Below are positions 37,201 to 47,776 of a stretch of 64,000 nucleotides of DNA, piece after piece. Location: assembly GCF_910592395.1 (NCBI RefSeq), contig NC_088308.1, positions 22,337,501 to 22,401,500 on the forward strand. The letters run 5' to 3'. Each line of letters starts with the position of its first letter. Within the stretch, counting starts at the first letter, position 1. A program made the translations under genes and the position numbers. The DNA comes from Lineus longissimus (lineage: Eukaryota; Nemertea; Pilidiophora; Heteronemertea; Lineidae). The notes below the pieces were generated by a model, which was given only the letters and a program-made list of their open reading frames with translations, was not told where the DNA came from and did not search any database.

Positions 37201-38366
37201 CAATTTGACACCCACACCAACTGCTTGACATTTGTCGATATTAGCCTTCAATCTCCTAAGACGGAAGGTGTCTGATAAAATCGCCGTACGTAACTGGATC
37301 AGCTTGGACCTTTCTTGCTGGGAACTGTAGCCTACAACCTATCCAAGACGGAAATTAAAGTATCTTTAGATCTCGGCGTGTGATGAAATCAACTCGATAT
37401 ATCGGGTGAATGAAAACCAACGCGCCGGAATAAAACGGTTAATAACTATTATGAAAAATACGTTCTGATTTTTTTTACATCATTCGAAATTTAACTTGCT
37501 TAGGATGGCTGTAGATGATTTTAGATTCATGGCAAAATCAAAATCATGATGCTTCAAAATATACTGTGTTCCAAAATCACAACAATACTCTCGTTACCCC
37601 AAAGTACTAGAATTCAACTGATGGGAATATTGTTACGGACTATGACTTTTAGTACTTGAAAAAAAGATCCCAAAAAAACATACAGGTCGTGACCCTAGAC
37701 ACATTGATTGACAAATATCACCTTGGACACGTGCAGGCAACGTCTCGGGGTCCACTGCGAAAATTGCAATTTTTGACAAGTTTTTTTCTGCAATTGGCTA
37801 TCAAATTTTGCACCAAATTTTCATAATAAGGACGAAAATTGCAGATCTGTATATGGACTAAATTTCACTAGATCAGAAGTTATCAAACCCTGTAGTTCGG
37901 CGTGTTTTTTTATCAACCTGATATACACAATTACTAACCTTTCTCATTGAACGTTGCTGTACATTTCCGTATGAATTTGAATTTGGAACGATGCGATTAC
38001 GTCTATACATGATTATAGCTATGGAGATATATACAGCGGTCATAATTATCATGGGCAACCAGTTCGTCACCGCACAGACAAATGTCCAGTAGATCTTTGG
38101 GTAAAGTGTACGCTTGGACATATTACAGGAGAAATAAACCCAGGATTCGTAGCAGAATATCTCGTGGTAGTCGTTCCATTGTCTGTCGACCATGTTGTAG
38201 GCGAATGCCTCAGGAATTCCAATCGCCAATGACAGGACCCATATGACGGCGATGATGACGAAAACGTTCCGTTTGGTGGCGCGGGATTTCAGGGGGAATA
38301 CCACAGCAAAGAAGCGATCGCATGCAATTGCCGTGAGGGTGAAGACACTACCGCACATCGAGGTCA
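34243..38366 (-). CDS. class A (rhodopsin-like) peptide GPCR, TM3-TM7 and tail, 5' exons not found
   Basis: Seven-helix receptor for a peptide ligand, probably of the neuropeptide-receptor (beta) group. Three coding exons are read on the - strand: 38366-37939, 36877-36773 and 34449-34243, joined by GT-AG introns in matching phase. They give about 246 residues. The first exon runs from mid TM3 (SMCGSVFTLTAIACDRFF, with DRF for DRY) through TM4, an ECL2 with its conserved Cys (EIFCYESW) and TM5, to a short ICL3. The second is TM6 (MAFIVCWVPFQ, the CWxP motif). The third is TM7 with NPVIYAGLNESFRKGF, a Cys that may be palmitoylated (VFVCWKRK), and a short tail ending at TGA. The first exon enters in phase 1, so an upstream exon encoding the N-terminus, TM1, TM2 and the TM3 Cys must exist. 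None was found up to 64 kb. The TM5 approach (LYPKIYW) and helix 8 resemble orexin/NPFF/tachykinin-like receptors, but the ligand is not resolved. Confidence 0.9.
36608..36716. repeat. interspersed ~105-bp repeat, copy 1
   Basis: Contains CCTGAAAGGTCGG, CGGTGAAAAATACCAGGGC then TTCCCAAAACAGGGCAATA. The reverse complement is found at 45457-45560. It lies in the intron between the TM6 and TM7 exons of the GPCR. Confidence 0.75.
36718..36750. mobile_element. right-arm fragment of the palindromic MITE-like repeat (copy D)
   Basis: CGACGTTTCGGGGGCTTTGC followed by GAAAACTCCC is the arm shared by the other copies. It lies in the GPCR intron between the TM6 and TM7 exons, directly next to the repeat at 36608-36716. 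Confidence 0.65.
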
Positions 38367-40317
38367 CTGAAAGTAGAGAAGTAGACTAGGTTGATGATAG
38401 GATTAGACGAGTAAGTTAACAACGTAGAAAATAAAAAATACTGACTGGCTGAAAATGACTGTACGTGGGTTGAAATCAAGCAATGGCCGAGGGGTGAAGA
38501 CACATCTAGGTCACCAGAAGTTGGTGGTGTGAGCAGATTGATAATACAGTCACATAATTAGCTTGACGGAGAAGTACAGAAACTTATTTTGTTTGGCTCA
38601 ATAAAAAAAGGATGGAAGGGAAATTAACAATCGTACATGTTCATGTATGTACATGTACACATAAAGTTTTGTTGAAAACTAGTGGCAGTCACTGATACTA
38701 AAAACCTAGGCACGGCACACTTTATGGGTTTAATTAGTCTACACTCGATTTTCTTGCAAATTGATCATGATGTCAACAAAGCAGGTGTTTAAGTGGCATA
38801 ATTTCAGCGATATATTCGCATTAGAATGAAGTATTCACTGGTAAACATGTTAAGTAGCGAAATAAGCAAATCCCAAGAAACGATGCCGCGACTGATAGTG
38901 TAGCTTACACCAAAAGGCTAATATTGTTAAATGATACTGGGATCAGGTGCCAGAAGGCGAATGTGCAATAATCCCTTTCCAACCCTTTCTGACAAATGAC
39001 ATGACAAATGAAAAGGACGCATACTCTAGTTTCAGTAATCTAAGACTGTTTGTGAAACCTTTCCAATGACTTCAAATTCACTCTTTCAATACATGTCGCA
39101 TCGAACGGCGATATGCGTAATATCTAACATGTCTAACATATATAACAGTGAATTAGACGTTCAGAAATGGTATTTTATTATATACCCTAAAAAATACACT
39201 GATCCGTCAGGCATGCTATTAAAAACATCACAGAGGTAAATGCAAAAATCTCCAAAATCATGAAAATGTTCTCGATGAAAGCTTTTGCTTTAAAATGAAC
39301 TCTCCGCTGCCACTTAAAATCTCATTGAAACCAATGTGCGAGAACGTTTGAAAGAATTACCCCGAGTTTAGTATCCACTGTTGCCATAATTATGCGTGAT
39401 ATCTAACATAAATAACAGTGAACTAGATATTCAGAAATTGTCTCAGATCGATGTGGACTAGAGTACATGTATATGAAAGAAATACAACATGCGTGTAATT
39501 ATAGAGCATGATGATTGAGTACCCACCAATCAAAATCCAGGAAATAATTGTGATTCAAACGCCTCAGTCTCATCAGCTGTTGACTTCCAAACTGATCTTT
39601 TTTGCATCATTAACCAAGTTAACGAGAAAGCCTCGTCTGATTTCTTGATCAGCTATAGGATAACCCTGTACATTGATCTCATGGCAACTCTGCATGCAAT
39701 TTTGGTCGAATTGTCCGTTGGAACAGCAACTTTAAGCAGTATTAGCCTTCTTGATCCTTAAACTAAGGTATCTGGTTACTGAGATAATGTCGCTTGAGGT
39801 TCGGAACTTTTTTTATCCACGCGATATACAGAACTTTAAGCAGTCTATTTAAAAAGCTGATGAGCACTATGAGCAACAAGTCGAGCAGTTGGTTTCGGAA
39901 AATATCCGGATCATTTGAAAAGAACATTTGACTTTTCCTTTTGCATCGGTCGGGATTAGTTAACGCGATAGCCTGCGGGATCTCCTCCTCTGAATTAAAG
40001 ATGATCTTCGCGAATAAACAGATCGATTTGGACACAGATCATGGACGTTTTCTCGATACAATATGTTTGAGTATCATAATATCACCGCAACTTGTGGCGG
40101 TTCAGAACTGTCGGCAAATGCGTGGGATATATCGAACATGTGGATTTTAAGAATTCATGCTCTGAGGCAGCCACCACAACACCAGAAAAACCCGACTTTC
40201 GTAATCTCATAGAGGCCGCCACAGTAATTAGTCACGTGCGATGATTGACAAATCAGCGCGCCGCATTGATATTGTAGCTATTCATGTGTGATCCCTCTGA
40301 ATAGGCTGCGAAAGACC
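38367..40317. other. probable GPCR intron or 5' flank
   Basis: The GPCR exon at 38366 needs an upstream exon on the - strand. This stretch was read for TM1/TM2 signatures (GN, NLAxxD) on the - strand and none was found. A - strand frame at 40035-39763 has a hydrophobic stretch but poor TM1 character. Confidence 0.5.
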
Positions 40318-40515
40318 ATGTATACACACAATGTTTTAATCCTTTGTATAATGGTCATTCTTTGTCAGAATTGTGATGTAATTGGGTGGCGGTCTGGTGT
40401 AGTGTATGGTATGAATGCAAGTTCAAGTATGAATGCAGATTGGGTGTTGTGGCTGAGCTGGCAGTATGTTGAGAACGGTGGGGCAGAGCACAGTCGTATG
40501 GGATCTAACTATTGA
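40318..40515 (+). CDS. possible small secreted protein, 65 aa
   Basis: An open frame starts at an ATG in good context (gaccATGt) and runs 65 codons to TGA. The first 23 residues look like a signal peptide (MYTHNVLILCIMVILC..., then QNCDVIG). The predicted mature part is about 42 residues, with four Trp in total, including the cluster ADWVLWLSWQYVENGG, one sequon (NAS), and no dibasic processing site. AATAAA lies 77 bases after the stop, at 40592-40597. No family is recognised. It could also be a chance frame or the first exon of a longer gene. It lies 2 kb from the GPCR, in the opposite direction. Confidence 0.25.
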   Translation: MYTHNVLILCIMVILCQNCDVIGWRSGVVYGMNASSSMNADWVLWLSWQYVENGGAEHSRMGSNY

Positions 40516-40530
40516 TCTTGGCTGCGTCCC

Positions 40531-40970
40531 TGGCCGTTTCTTGTTCTCTTTTTCTTGTACATGTAGTTAATTATCTGTATAAAGTTGGCCAAATAAAATA
40601 CATATGAAACCCAAATGTCAGTGTTGTTGGTTTTTTGGTTTGGATTTTGTTTGTGTCGAGTTGATACTGAGACGCTATACATGCGGGCACAGTCGGTACA
40701 GGAATCCAAATCTGAAATAAATGTCACGAGGCTTTGGCCGTTTCTTTTTCTCTTTTTCTTGTACATGCAGTTAATTATCTGTATAAAGTTGGCCAAATAA
40801 AATACTTATGAAACCCAAATGTCAGTGTTGTTGGTTTTTTGGTTTGGATTTTGTTTACAAAGAAAGCTTCTGAAATAACCGACACTGTGTCGAGTTGAGA
40901 CTGACGACGCTATTCATGCGGGCACAGTCGGTACAGGAATCCAAATCTGAAATAAATATCACGAGGCTTT
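40531..40970. repeat. tandem duplication of a ~205-bp unit carrying AATAAA
   Basis: Unit 1 (40531-40734) and unit 2 (40735-40970) are nearly identical from TGGCCGTTTC to ACGAGGCTTT. Unit 2 has an extra block of about 30 bp after TTTGTTT. Each unit contains CCAAATAAAATAC and GAAATAAAT, so each could act as a poly(A) region for the short frame just upstream. Confidence 0.85.
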
Positions 40971-42016
40971 ATTAAACTCTACTGTCAGTGCTGTCACCGC
41001 TGAGGAGCGATCGAAAAAACTATCTTTTTCGAATTCAGACATACATTTGGTCCGTTAGACGGCTACCTATGACATTTCTTAGGTACAGTGTTTTATATTT
41101 TCATCCTTTCACTTGATCACTTATGGTTTTTCTCAATTTTACGATTTTGTTGTCACTTACTGAAGTCTTAGATAAGGCTTGAACGCTGCAGCGGTCACCG
41201 ATGACCATGCGTAATAAAAATCAGACCAATAGCTCGTGCTCCAGAGCCCCACACGATACGGACACATGATACTGAACAGGAGTCGTCTTGCCATCCTGCA
41301 ATCGCGTCTTCAGTTAAAGAACAGAGGCGTCTCGCTTTGAACTCGAATAACATAAATAAAGTATCCTTTTCATCATGTTGATTGCGGGTGAATATTCATG
41401 GGGCTTTGTCTTTGTCATATATCCAAATTGGATGCTATAGGAAATCCTACCTCGCGATCCGAGCCCAACCATGGCATGCCCCAGAAAATGTGGTGCTGAT
41501 TCTCGAGGGTAAATCTACAAGTCTACGATTTCGAGCTCGGGTCGATGGACTTTCATCATGGCTAGACTATTTATATTTATCATCTTGTCAACGTCAATCC
41601 AAACCAATATATGACTGACTTTCAAGTAAAACCAATAACATCTGTCATATCTACAAAGTTGATCACCGACCATTGGATGTGCATGTATCAGGGGAGATCA
41701 TGGCCTCGATGCAGCCGTGTGGAGGGCAAAGATTAGCGGAATATTGAATATGAGGGCTTATCTTGCTCTTCGAACTATGGTCTTACGAAGAAGATGCACT
41801 CTGCTTAACGTTTTTTTTAGATCGACGTGAGATTGGCGTCGCGGCCATTGTAAAGTTACTTTCGTACCAGTGGTCACAGAATCCCCATTGTGTTAAGCAT
41901 CAGCAATTCAGACATACGGAGCTATCCGCCATTCAATTGACTCAATAGGTGTGACTAATTCATTGCCTATGTCTGCGTTGTTAATTTCATTCGCTGGGAT
42001 TATCGGAGATTTGGAC

Positions 42017-42060
42017 CGGAATAGCTCAGTTGTCGAGTTAGCCACTGGACGCAAGGGCCC
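42017..42060 (+). repeat. possible tRNA-derived (SINE-like) A-box remnant
   Basis: GGAATAGCTCAGTTGTCGAG then TTAGCCACTGGACGC resembles the D-arm of a tRNA (RGCTCAGTTGG type). No acceptable B-box (GGTTCGAATCC) follows, so this is not a functional tRNA gene. It may be the head of a decayed SINE. Confidence 0.2.
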
Positions 42061-42444
42061 AACGCGCCGCGTAGCGGCAAAAAAGCGAAGCTGGCGAAAC
42101 ATTTATAACGGGTCACCGTCACTTATTATTGGACTTATAGCGCATTTACGGGGTTGCAACTATTTTGCTTTATAGTGTCACCAGGAAAGAAAAGCATGCG
42201 ACCTAACGCCGATCTATTTGTATAAAGTGATAATTGGAAGGTATGTAGTAGGAAATATCAATAAAATAATCATTCCATGTCGTCTTTTGAGGGCATTTTT
42301 GATTGTAAAAAATATATGTGTACGTCACCGTAGTCTCTGCAATGATAATTTTATCAGAGCAGTCTCGCGCAAGTAGAAGTTCTTTACCTATTAGTTCTTC
42401 ACTTGTTAGTCTCAACGTCTGGCGCAAAGCCAGACGTTTTCCAT

Positions 42445-42580
42445 TACGATTTCACTACGATGTTTGACAAGAAGGAGCAGTGCGCGAGATATGCTAATGA
42501 GCAGACTTCCCTCGCTTGAGTTTCTGAAGAATGTTCCATATCGCGCTAAGCTCATCACTACTGATTATGACAGGCGTGCA
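42445..42580 (+). pseudogene. coding-like duplicated segment, copy 1
   Basis: About 95% identical to 44351-44486. One frame reads TTMFDKKEQCARYANEQTSL then a stop; another reads LPSLEFLKNVPYRAKL. The two frames together suggest a once-coding sequence with a small indel. The similarity stops sharply at CAGGCGTGCA. No family is recognised. Confidence 0.4.
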
Positions 42581-43326
42581 ACGGTAGGTTTCTGCTCCCC
42601 AACTTCCACCCTAATACGGTACAATAAGTTACCATTTGATGGGAATGGGACAATGCCCTCACTGTGTATGGAGTCATAGGGATAAGAAGACATTATTCAT
42701 TAGTGTTGGTACAATTGTTTTTGCCCAAAAAGCATGCGCATTCAAAAAACAAAATATGCAAGGTATCACGTACATGACCATGACGACGTGCAGAAAGTGC
42801 ACTGGCCAGTGCATACCCTATGGCTATGTACTAGTAAACATGGTAAACATGAACAACATCATTATTCATCGGCAGTTCATTTTACTCCGAGCTTTTCCTG
42901 AAACATATAGCCATGATGATTAGGCCTACCATGTACCATGACCAATAACAGCACTAGATCATGTAGATGTCAACAAGTTCACATGAACCCAAAATCACTT
43001 GTTTTGGTCTATTTCACTTGTGTTTCCCCCGTCTCCCAGTCCATAATACATTTACAGTTTACAATCCCCGATCATGGCCCAACAAAAGGTCATCGGTTGA
43101 CTAAAGGAACACAACTGTTCAATGGATTTATAGTTGAATGCGATCAAACTACGTCTTTTCAATCGTGGATTGTAAATTTAACCCCATGGGCCTAGGGAAG
43201 GCCCTATAACAATACTTTCGACACAGTTATTATCTCCGCTGCCTCCACCATGTTACACACAGTGCTCACTGCTGATTCTAAAATGAGCCACCTAGTCAAA
43301 ACAGGACATATGTTCTTCTAGGAATA

Positions 43327-43763
43327 GATCTCTTTCCAATATTTCGTCATTCCACTATCGTCATCACCTCATCATACTTTCATTGACATTACAGGCACAG
43401 ATCCACAGAGCACTCTTCAAATCATCTACACAGTGGTTATCCAACTAGGATTATAAAGGTAATTTCTTAGCCCCGCACAGTGGGTTTCAGTCTTGATAAA
43501 GGGGCACTATTGCTAGCAGCTAGGTAGGCAAGATAAAGTTAGACGAAGTAGCCGATAGGGGTCTCTCACCCCTCAATGTCCGTCACAACTATTCAAGCTT
43601 GTACAAGGAATACATGCAGCGCTGACTCTAACAAGACCCAATGGGAATGTCGCACAGTCATCTGTCAAAAACAAGACCTATGTTGCAGTATGATCTCTTG
43701 CCAATATTTAATAATTGCACTATCGTCATCACCTCATCATACTTCATTGACATTACAGGCACA
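43327..43763. repeat. duplicated unit, two copies ~363 bp apart
   Basis: 43327-43400 and 43691-43763 share GATCTCTT.CCAATATTT, CACTATCGTCATCACCTCAT and CATTGACATTACAGGCACA. Part of the repeat cluster at 42-45 kb. Confidence 0.75.
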
Positions 43764-44774
43764 CATTGACATAGACCACTGTTGGATAGCGACTGTGTCG
43801 TTGACTGCAAGTAGCATTATAGAGGTAATTATCATTATCATACCTCATTAGCATGTGAACCAATCACGTCGCGTCCTTTGCGATCACGGCAAAGCCTCAT
43901 GGAATAATGTCTTTCACCGTTGAATAATTTTTCATATTCCATGCCTACAACTTCAATTTCTTCATATTCCATGGCTAGAAGTTCAATACTAATATAATAT
44001 CCAAGATAAAGTTACAAGAAGTAGTCAATAGGGGTCTCTCACCTCTCACTGTATGTCCACACTATTCACGCTTGTACGAGGAATACATTCAATGCTGAAT
44101 CTAACAACACCCAGTGCCCTTACTCTGTATATTAGTCACTGGAAGATGGCCCATTTCACTCCTTGCTTCTACTTCACCTTTAGTCTCATTGCAAACGCCT
44201 CAGTTCTATGATATCACATTCACTTTCAGCTGTCATGCAACGCAACAACTGTGCTATCTGCCATCGCACATCAACGAAGAAGTGCAGCCGCCCACATTCC
44301 ACCTCACGTCTGTCCGACTAGCTGCAATCCTCGAGGGCGCCCCACTGTACCACGATTTCACTACGATGTTTGACAAGAAGGAGCAGTGCGCGAGATAGGC
44401 TAATGAGCAGACTTCCCTCGCTTGAGTTTCGGAAGAATGTTCCATATCGCGCTAAGCTGACCACTGCTGACTATGACAGGCGTGCATTGGACTGGTACAG
44501 GTTGGAACTGAACATTGAATATGCTGGTGGTGACGCTTTCTGATGAGAAGTTGGTCGTGACTGATGCAGTATCCTTGGACTTGTCCACAGCATCGTTCAA
44601 TCATTGCTCTCTGAGCTGCCTTGATTCTGTACTTACCCAAATACTAAGACCAAATGCCTGTTGACTGTGCTTTAAGAGAGACTGGCGCCATGCCTAGAGA
44701 TATGACTGACCCCTATTGGCAAATTTGTATGACTTTATCTTGCCTACCTAGCTGCTGCCTATAGTCTCCCTTTA
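43496..44774. mobile_element. composite element bounded by ~73-bp inverted repeats
   Basis: The left arm 43496-43568 (TAAAGGGGCAC...CAGCTAGGTAGGCAAGATAA ...CCGATAGGGGTCTCT) matches the reverse complement of 44701-44774. A third, partial copy in direct orientation lies at 44001-44118, matching 43529-43640 and extending through CTCACC and ACACCCA. The structure suggests nested or tandemly duplicated transposable elements. No intact transposase is seen. Confidence 0.6.
44351..44486 (+). pseudogene. coding-like duplicated segment, copy 2
   Basis: Second copy of the 42445-42580 segment, differing at about six sites, one of which turns TAT (Tyr) into TAG. Here the upstream frame is open for a further 60 codons (ILEGAPLYHDFTTMFDKK), and after the shared part the second frame continues RRALDWYRLELNIEYAGG to a stop. 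This looks like the decayed remains of a longer gene or of an element's coding region. Confidence 0.4.
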
Positions 44775-45073
44775 ACTGCGGAACACTTCAAAGTCGATAA
44801 AATGCCATGTTCCACCTTTTAATCTGTTCAGACCGCCATTTTCAAAATAATCAAGTCAGGACACTGCCTTCTAGTCTCATAATAAATTTTGCTTTCCTCA
44901 ATAATAACATTTCTTCTTCTTCAATGCTTTCATCATTCCAAACTTCTCCTCCTCTGACTTTTACAGGGGTACAGTCATGGCAATCAAAACCCAAATACTG
45001 AAACCAAATGCCTGTTGACTGTGCTTTAAGAGAGACTGGCGCCATGCCTAGTCTCTCTTAAAGCACAGTCAAC
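44639..45073. repeat. direct repeat ending in a perfect-looking palindrome
   Basis: ACCAAATGCCTGTTGACTGT then GCTTTAAGAGAGACTGGC and GCCATGCCTAG occurs at 44649-44697 and again at 45002-45051. After the second copy, TCTCTCTTAAAGCACAGTCA then ACAG is the reverse complement of its start, so 45011-45072 forms a long hairpin. Confidence 0.75.
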
Positions 45074-45456
45074 AGACACCAACCCCCTCAGACTCAGAAA
45101 CCACAAACGCCCAACCCTTCCTGCTACCTTAATACTTCTGGATAGATACTTACATGTAGGTTGATATTTTGACCGCCTCGGCATTGACGCAAAGGCCGTT
45201 AGCATCCATGCCGAGTGCGCCAACTTAAGGAAGCGACATACTTCAATATGCCACGCCAACCAACTCGCAAGGAAAGATATTTCAAACGTGTTGAAGCATT
45301 AATTTGGATTTTGTTGCAAAGTTTTAGCATTTTCTTCTAGATTGCAAGATGGCGTCAAGAATAGGGAAGACATTTTCAGGAAATCCAACCTCGATCCGCT
45401 GATTAGTATTAACACTTAGGATCACGACTCATTAATCACATTTTACATAGGCCTTT

Positions 45457-45560
45457 GATTTGTATTGCCCTATTTGGGAAGCCCCAGTATTTTTCACTGG
45501 TTTTCTAGAAAACCGACCTTTCAGGGAAAAGTCGGATTTTTGTTGGATAATTTTATTCAG
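45457..45560. repeat. interspersed ~105-bp repeat, copy 2 (opposite orientation)
   Basis: TATTGCCCTATTTGGGAAGC then CCCAGTATTTTTCACTGG and CGACCTTTCAGGGAAAAGTC form the reverse complement of the repeat at 36608-36716, with scattered differences. Confidence 0.75.
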
Positions 45561-46127
45561 GAAAAAGTGATAACATATCCTATGATAGTGAGACGATACC
45601 AATTATTTCGTTATATAGCGCATGTCAAGTTCGTCTGCCAGGTAATTAGTAACCCTAGTGTCCCATACACAATCGACAAACCTTTACCGATGTGAAACAA
45701 ATACCGTGCTTCCTTGAACCAGTCGTCTCATTAGCCTCCTGTTGAGGCGATCAGGAACCAATCTAGGTGGTCGTGTAATAGAACTATCTTGTCCCCCGGC
45801 GGTCTGACATTTAAAGCTTTGACATCGCCGCGATGATGTGGGGCGAGGTGATATACATTAAAGTCTGGGTAAGAAGTAGTCGGTGGTGTGCTCTCTAATC
45901 TCGTATAGAATTGCTTCCTATCCTCACTCAATAATGTTTACAATAATGATTTGTAGAACCTCAGCCTGGTGCCCTGAGGTACGGCTTCCATTCCATTGTA
46001 CCATCAAAGCCACATAGTCAGGAGACATAATAAGGGCAGTGATCGGTCTGTAGCCAGGTTTCTTTGAGGATGATTCGGCAGTTCGTTGGCCGGTCAATAC
46101 GAGTCGTGAGGCTACTGATAATGAAGT

Positions 46128-46313
46128 TGGGGTTTAAGGAATTGATACTGAACTGGAGGTAGTGGTTGTCTCCAGACAACCGCTGCGGGGCGAATACCGA
46201 GGCGGTAGCCGAGATTTTTGTTGAGAAATGACACCTCCACCTGAGCGGGTTTGGGTGAGATTACCAATGCCGACAGTGAGCTATCAATTTCTATGCTAAA
46301 ACACCCCAAATCA
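46128..46313. repeat. interspersed repeat, copy 2
   Basis: TTAAGGAATTGATACTGAAC ... ACCAATGCCGACAGTGAG ... GCTAAAACACCCCAAATC, in the same order and orientation as copy 1, without the MITE insertion but with a different middle. Confidence 0.65.
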
Positions 46314-47488
46314 AACAAAAAAATATAATTTGGAAAAGATTTCGGACTGCTTCCACATTGTGTATAGCAATCCAAGTGGGTATGGTTGCCTCAACATAAC
46401 CACTGAATTCAATGACGAGGCTTCGCAGTGAATTATACACATGAATTATATGTGTATCGGGCAACTTCTAGCATCATTCTCTGTCGTCGACATCTCCGCG
46501 TTTGGAGGTGACCGTCTTAGCCCTACTAGGGTTGCTACGTGTACGCTGTCAGATAGTCGTGATGCCATTTATATCCTGCGGGTGTGTAAATTGACAAGTG
46601 CAAACATAACAAAACCGCAATTATGTCCGGTCCATTATGCACCAATGCTAAAAATGTTCAAGAGATGAATTTCCTACAGCCCCGGTTTATAAATAAAATT
46701 TGTTTCTTATCAAACGTTTTCAGAAACTCATTTTCTGACAGGAAATTGAGTAGAAAATGTTCTTCTTCACATTGCGACGAGGCGAAATTGCCTCTGAGGT
46801 TGATAGCGACTAATGTTCCAGCAACAACGGGCGGCGCGGAAAATGAACAAACAAAAAAGCAGCACTCGATAGATGACTTGAATGACCAACCATGTTTACT
46901 TGTGATACCAAAATAAGACGAATGGCCGTTGATATTGCATTCCTGTATCATAAAATTAGCTTTTGTCGTCAAATGGCGTAGACCAACCCTTTGATATTTA
47001 TAGCGTAAGATTGAGAAATTTCTTTATCGTGGCCACAAACAGCGAGTATTATTTGATGACGACCATTGTTAGGGATATTTGTGTCTGCAGTACTGATACT
47101 CGATTTCGTTTGGATGAAAATGGCGAAGCGATATTTCGAGGCATAGCTGAAAACGCAGTTAAGGGAACACGTACAAAGCGATGGCGAGAACTGCAAACCG
47201 CCAGATTTTAACAGACAATACATTTATTGTCTACTCTCAGATAAAAGTAATCTAGTCATTGTCGTTCATCGAAGAATAGTGTAGGAATTTTTCCAATGGT
47301 GACACTGACGCCTGTTACACCGGATTTTTGTCGGTGAGTAGACAAAATGAGGTAGTAAATGCTTTTCCATGATAGTAACTTAGAGTAACCAACCTAGGTG
47401 GATTCCTCTAAGATTGTATCAATGGTGAATATAACCAAATCGACATGTAACCAGAGCAGTTAAAACCGTGGTCGTGTTACCTCGCCAC

Positions 47489-47776
47489 TTATCCGACTTG
47501 GGGAACAGATGGCATAATTCGCAGGCGACTGAAAGCCGGCGGTGTGATGTAGCAGCACAGGAGAGCCAAAGGTATCAGGAGTGCCGGATAAACTCCACGC
47601 ATGCCTTTACAGGTGAGAATACTCATTATATTTCGTAATCTGGGAAGGATTGTTGTCTCTGAAGTGGATTGTGGAGGAAGGTTTGGTCGAGGATCAGGGT
47701 CGCTGTCAGCAGGATCAGATCCATTTTTTCCTAACGACATCCGAGCAACAAACACATCTTGCGATATACTACACAT
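47489..47776 (-). CDS. possible uncharacterised 95-aa membrane or secreted frame
   Basis: ATG in good context (aaccATGt). The N-terminal part is acidic and Pro-rich (GSDPADSDPDPRPNLPP). A single hydrophobic stretch follows near the C-terminus (GVYPALLIPLALLCCYI), then a short tail ends in TAA. If translation starts at the internal ATG of MRGVYPALL, the stretch would be a signal peptide. The opposite strand is also open here and carries a consensus donor (cag|gtgaga at 47613), so the call is uncertain. Confidence 0.15.
   Translation of the reverse strand: MCSISQDVFVARMSLGKNGSDPADSDPDPRPNLPPQSTSETTILPRLRNIMSILTCKGMRGVYPALLIPLALLCCYITPPAFSRLRIMPSVPQVG

Noticed and set aside
39600-39700. Minus-strand FLVNLVNDA as a TM2-like motif
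   Set aside because: It is followed at once by charged residues and a stop, so no helix can form.
39763-40035. Minus-strand 90-codon frame as the missing TM1 exon of the GPCR
   Set aside because: It has a hydrophobic stretch with one Asn, but Lys and Arg fall inside the would-be helix, the GN motif is absent, no TM2 follows, and the only donor-like site would join straight to TM3.
42017-42060. tRNA gene
   Set aside because: Only an A-box-like stretch is present; the anticodon stem, B-box and acceptor pairing cannot be formed.
44114-44398. 94-codon frame as an intact gene
   Set aside because: The end overlaps a duplicated segment with a stop and a frame switch, so it is treated as a decayed copy.
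45731-45931. 66-codon minus-strand frame with good coding texture
   Set aside because: Closed by a stop just upstream with no acceptor in between, and no recognisable family; not enough to call.
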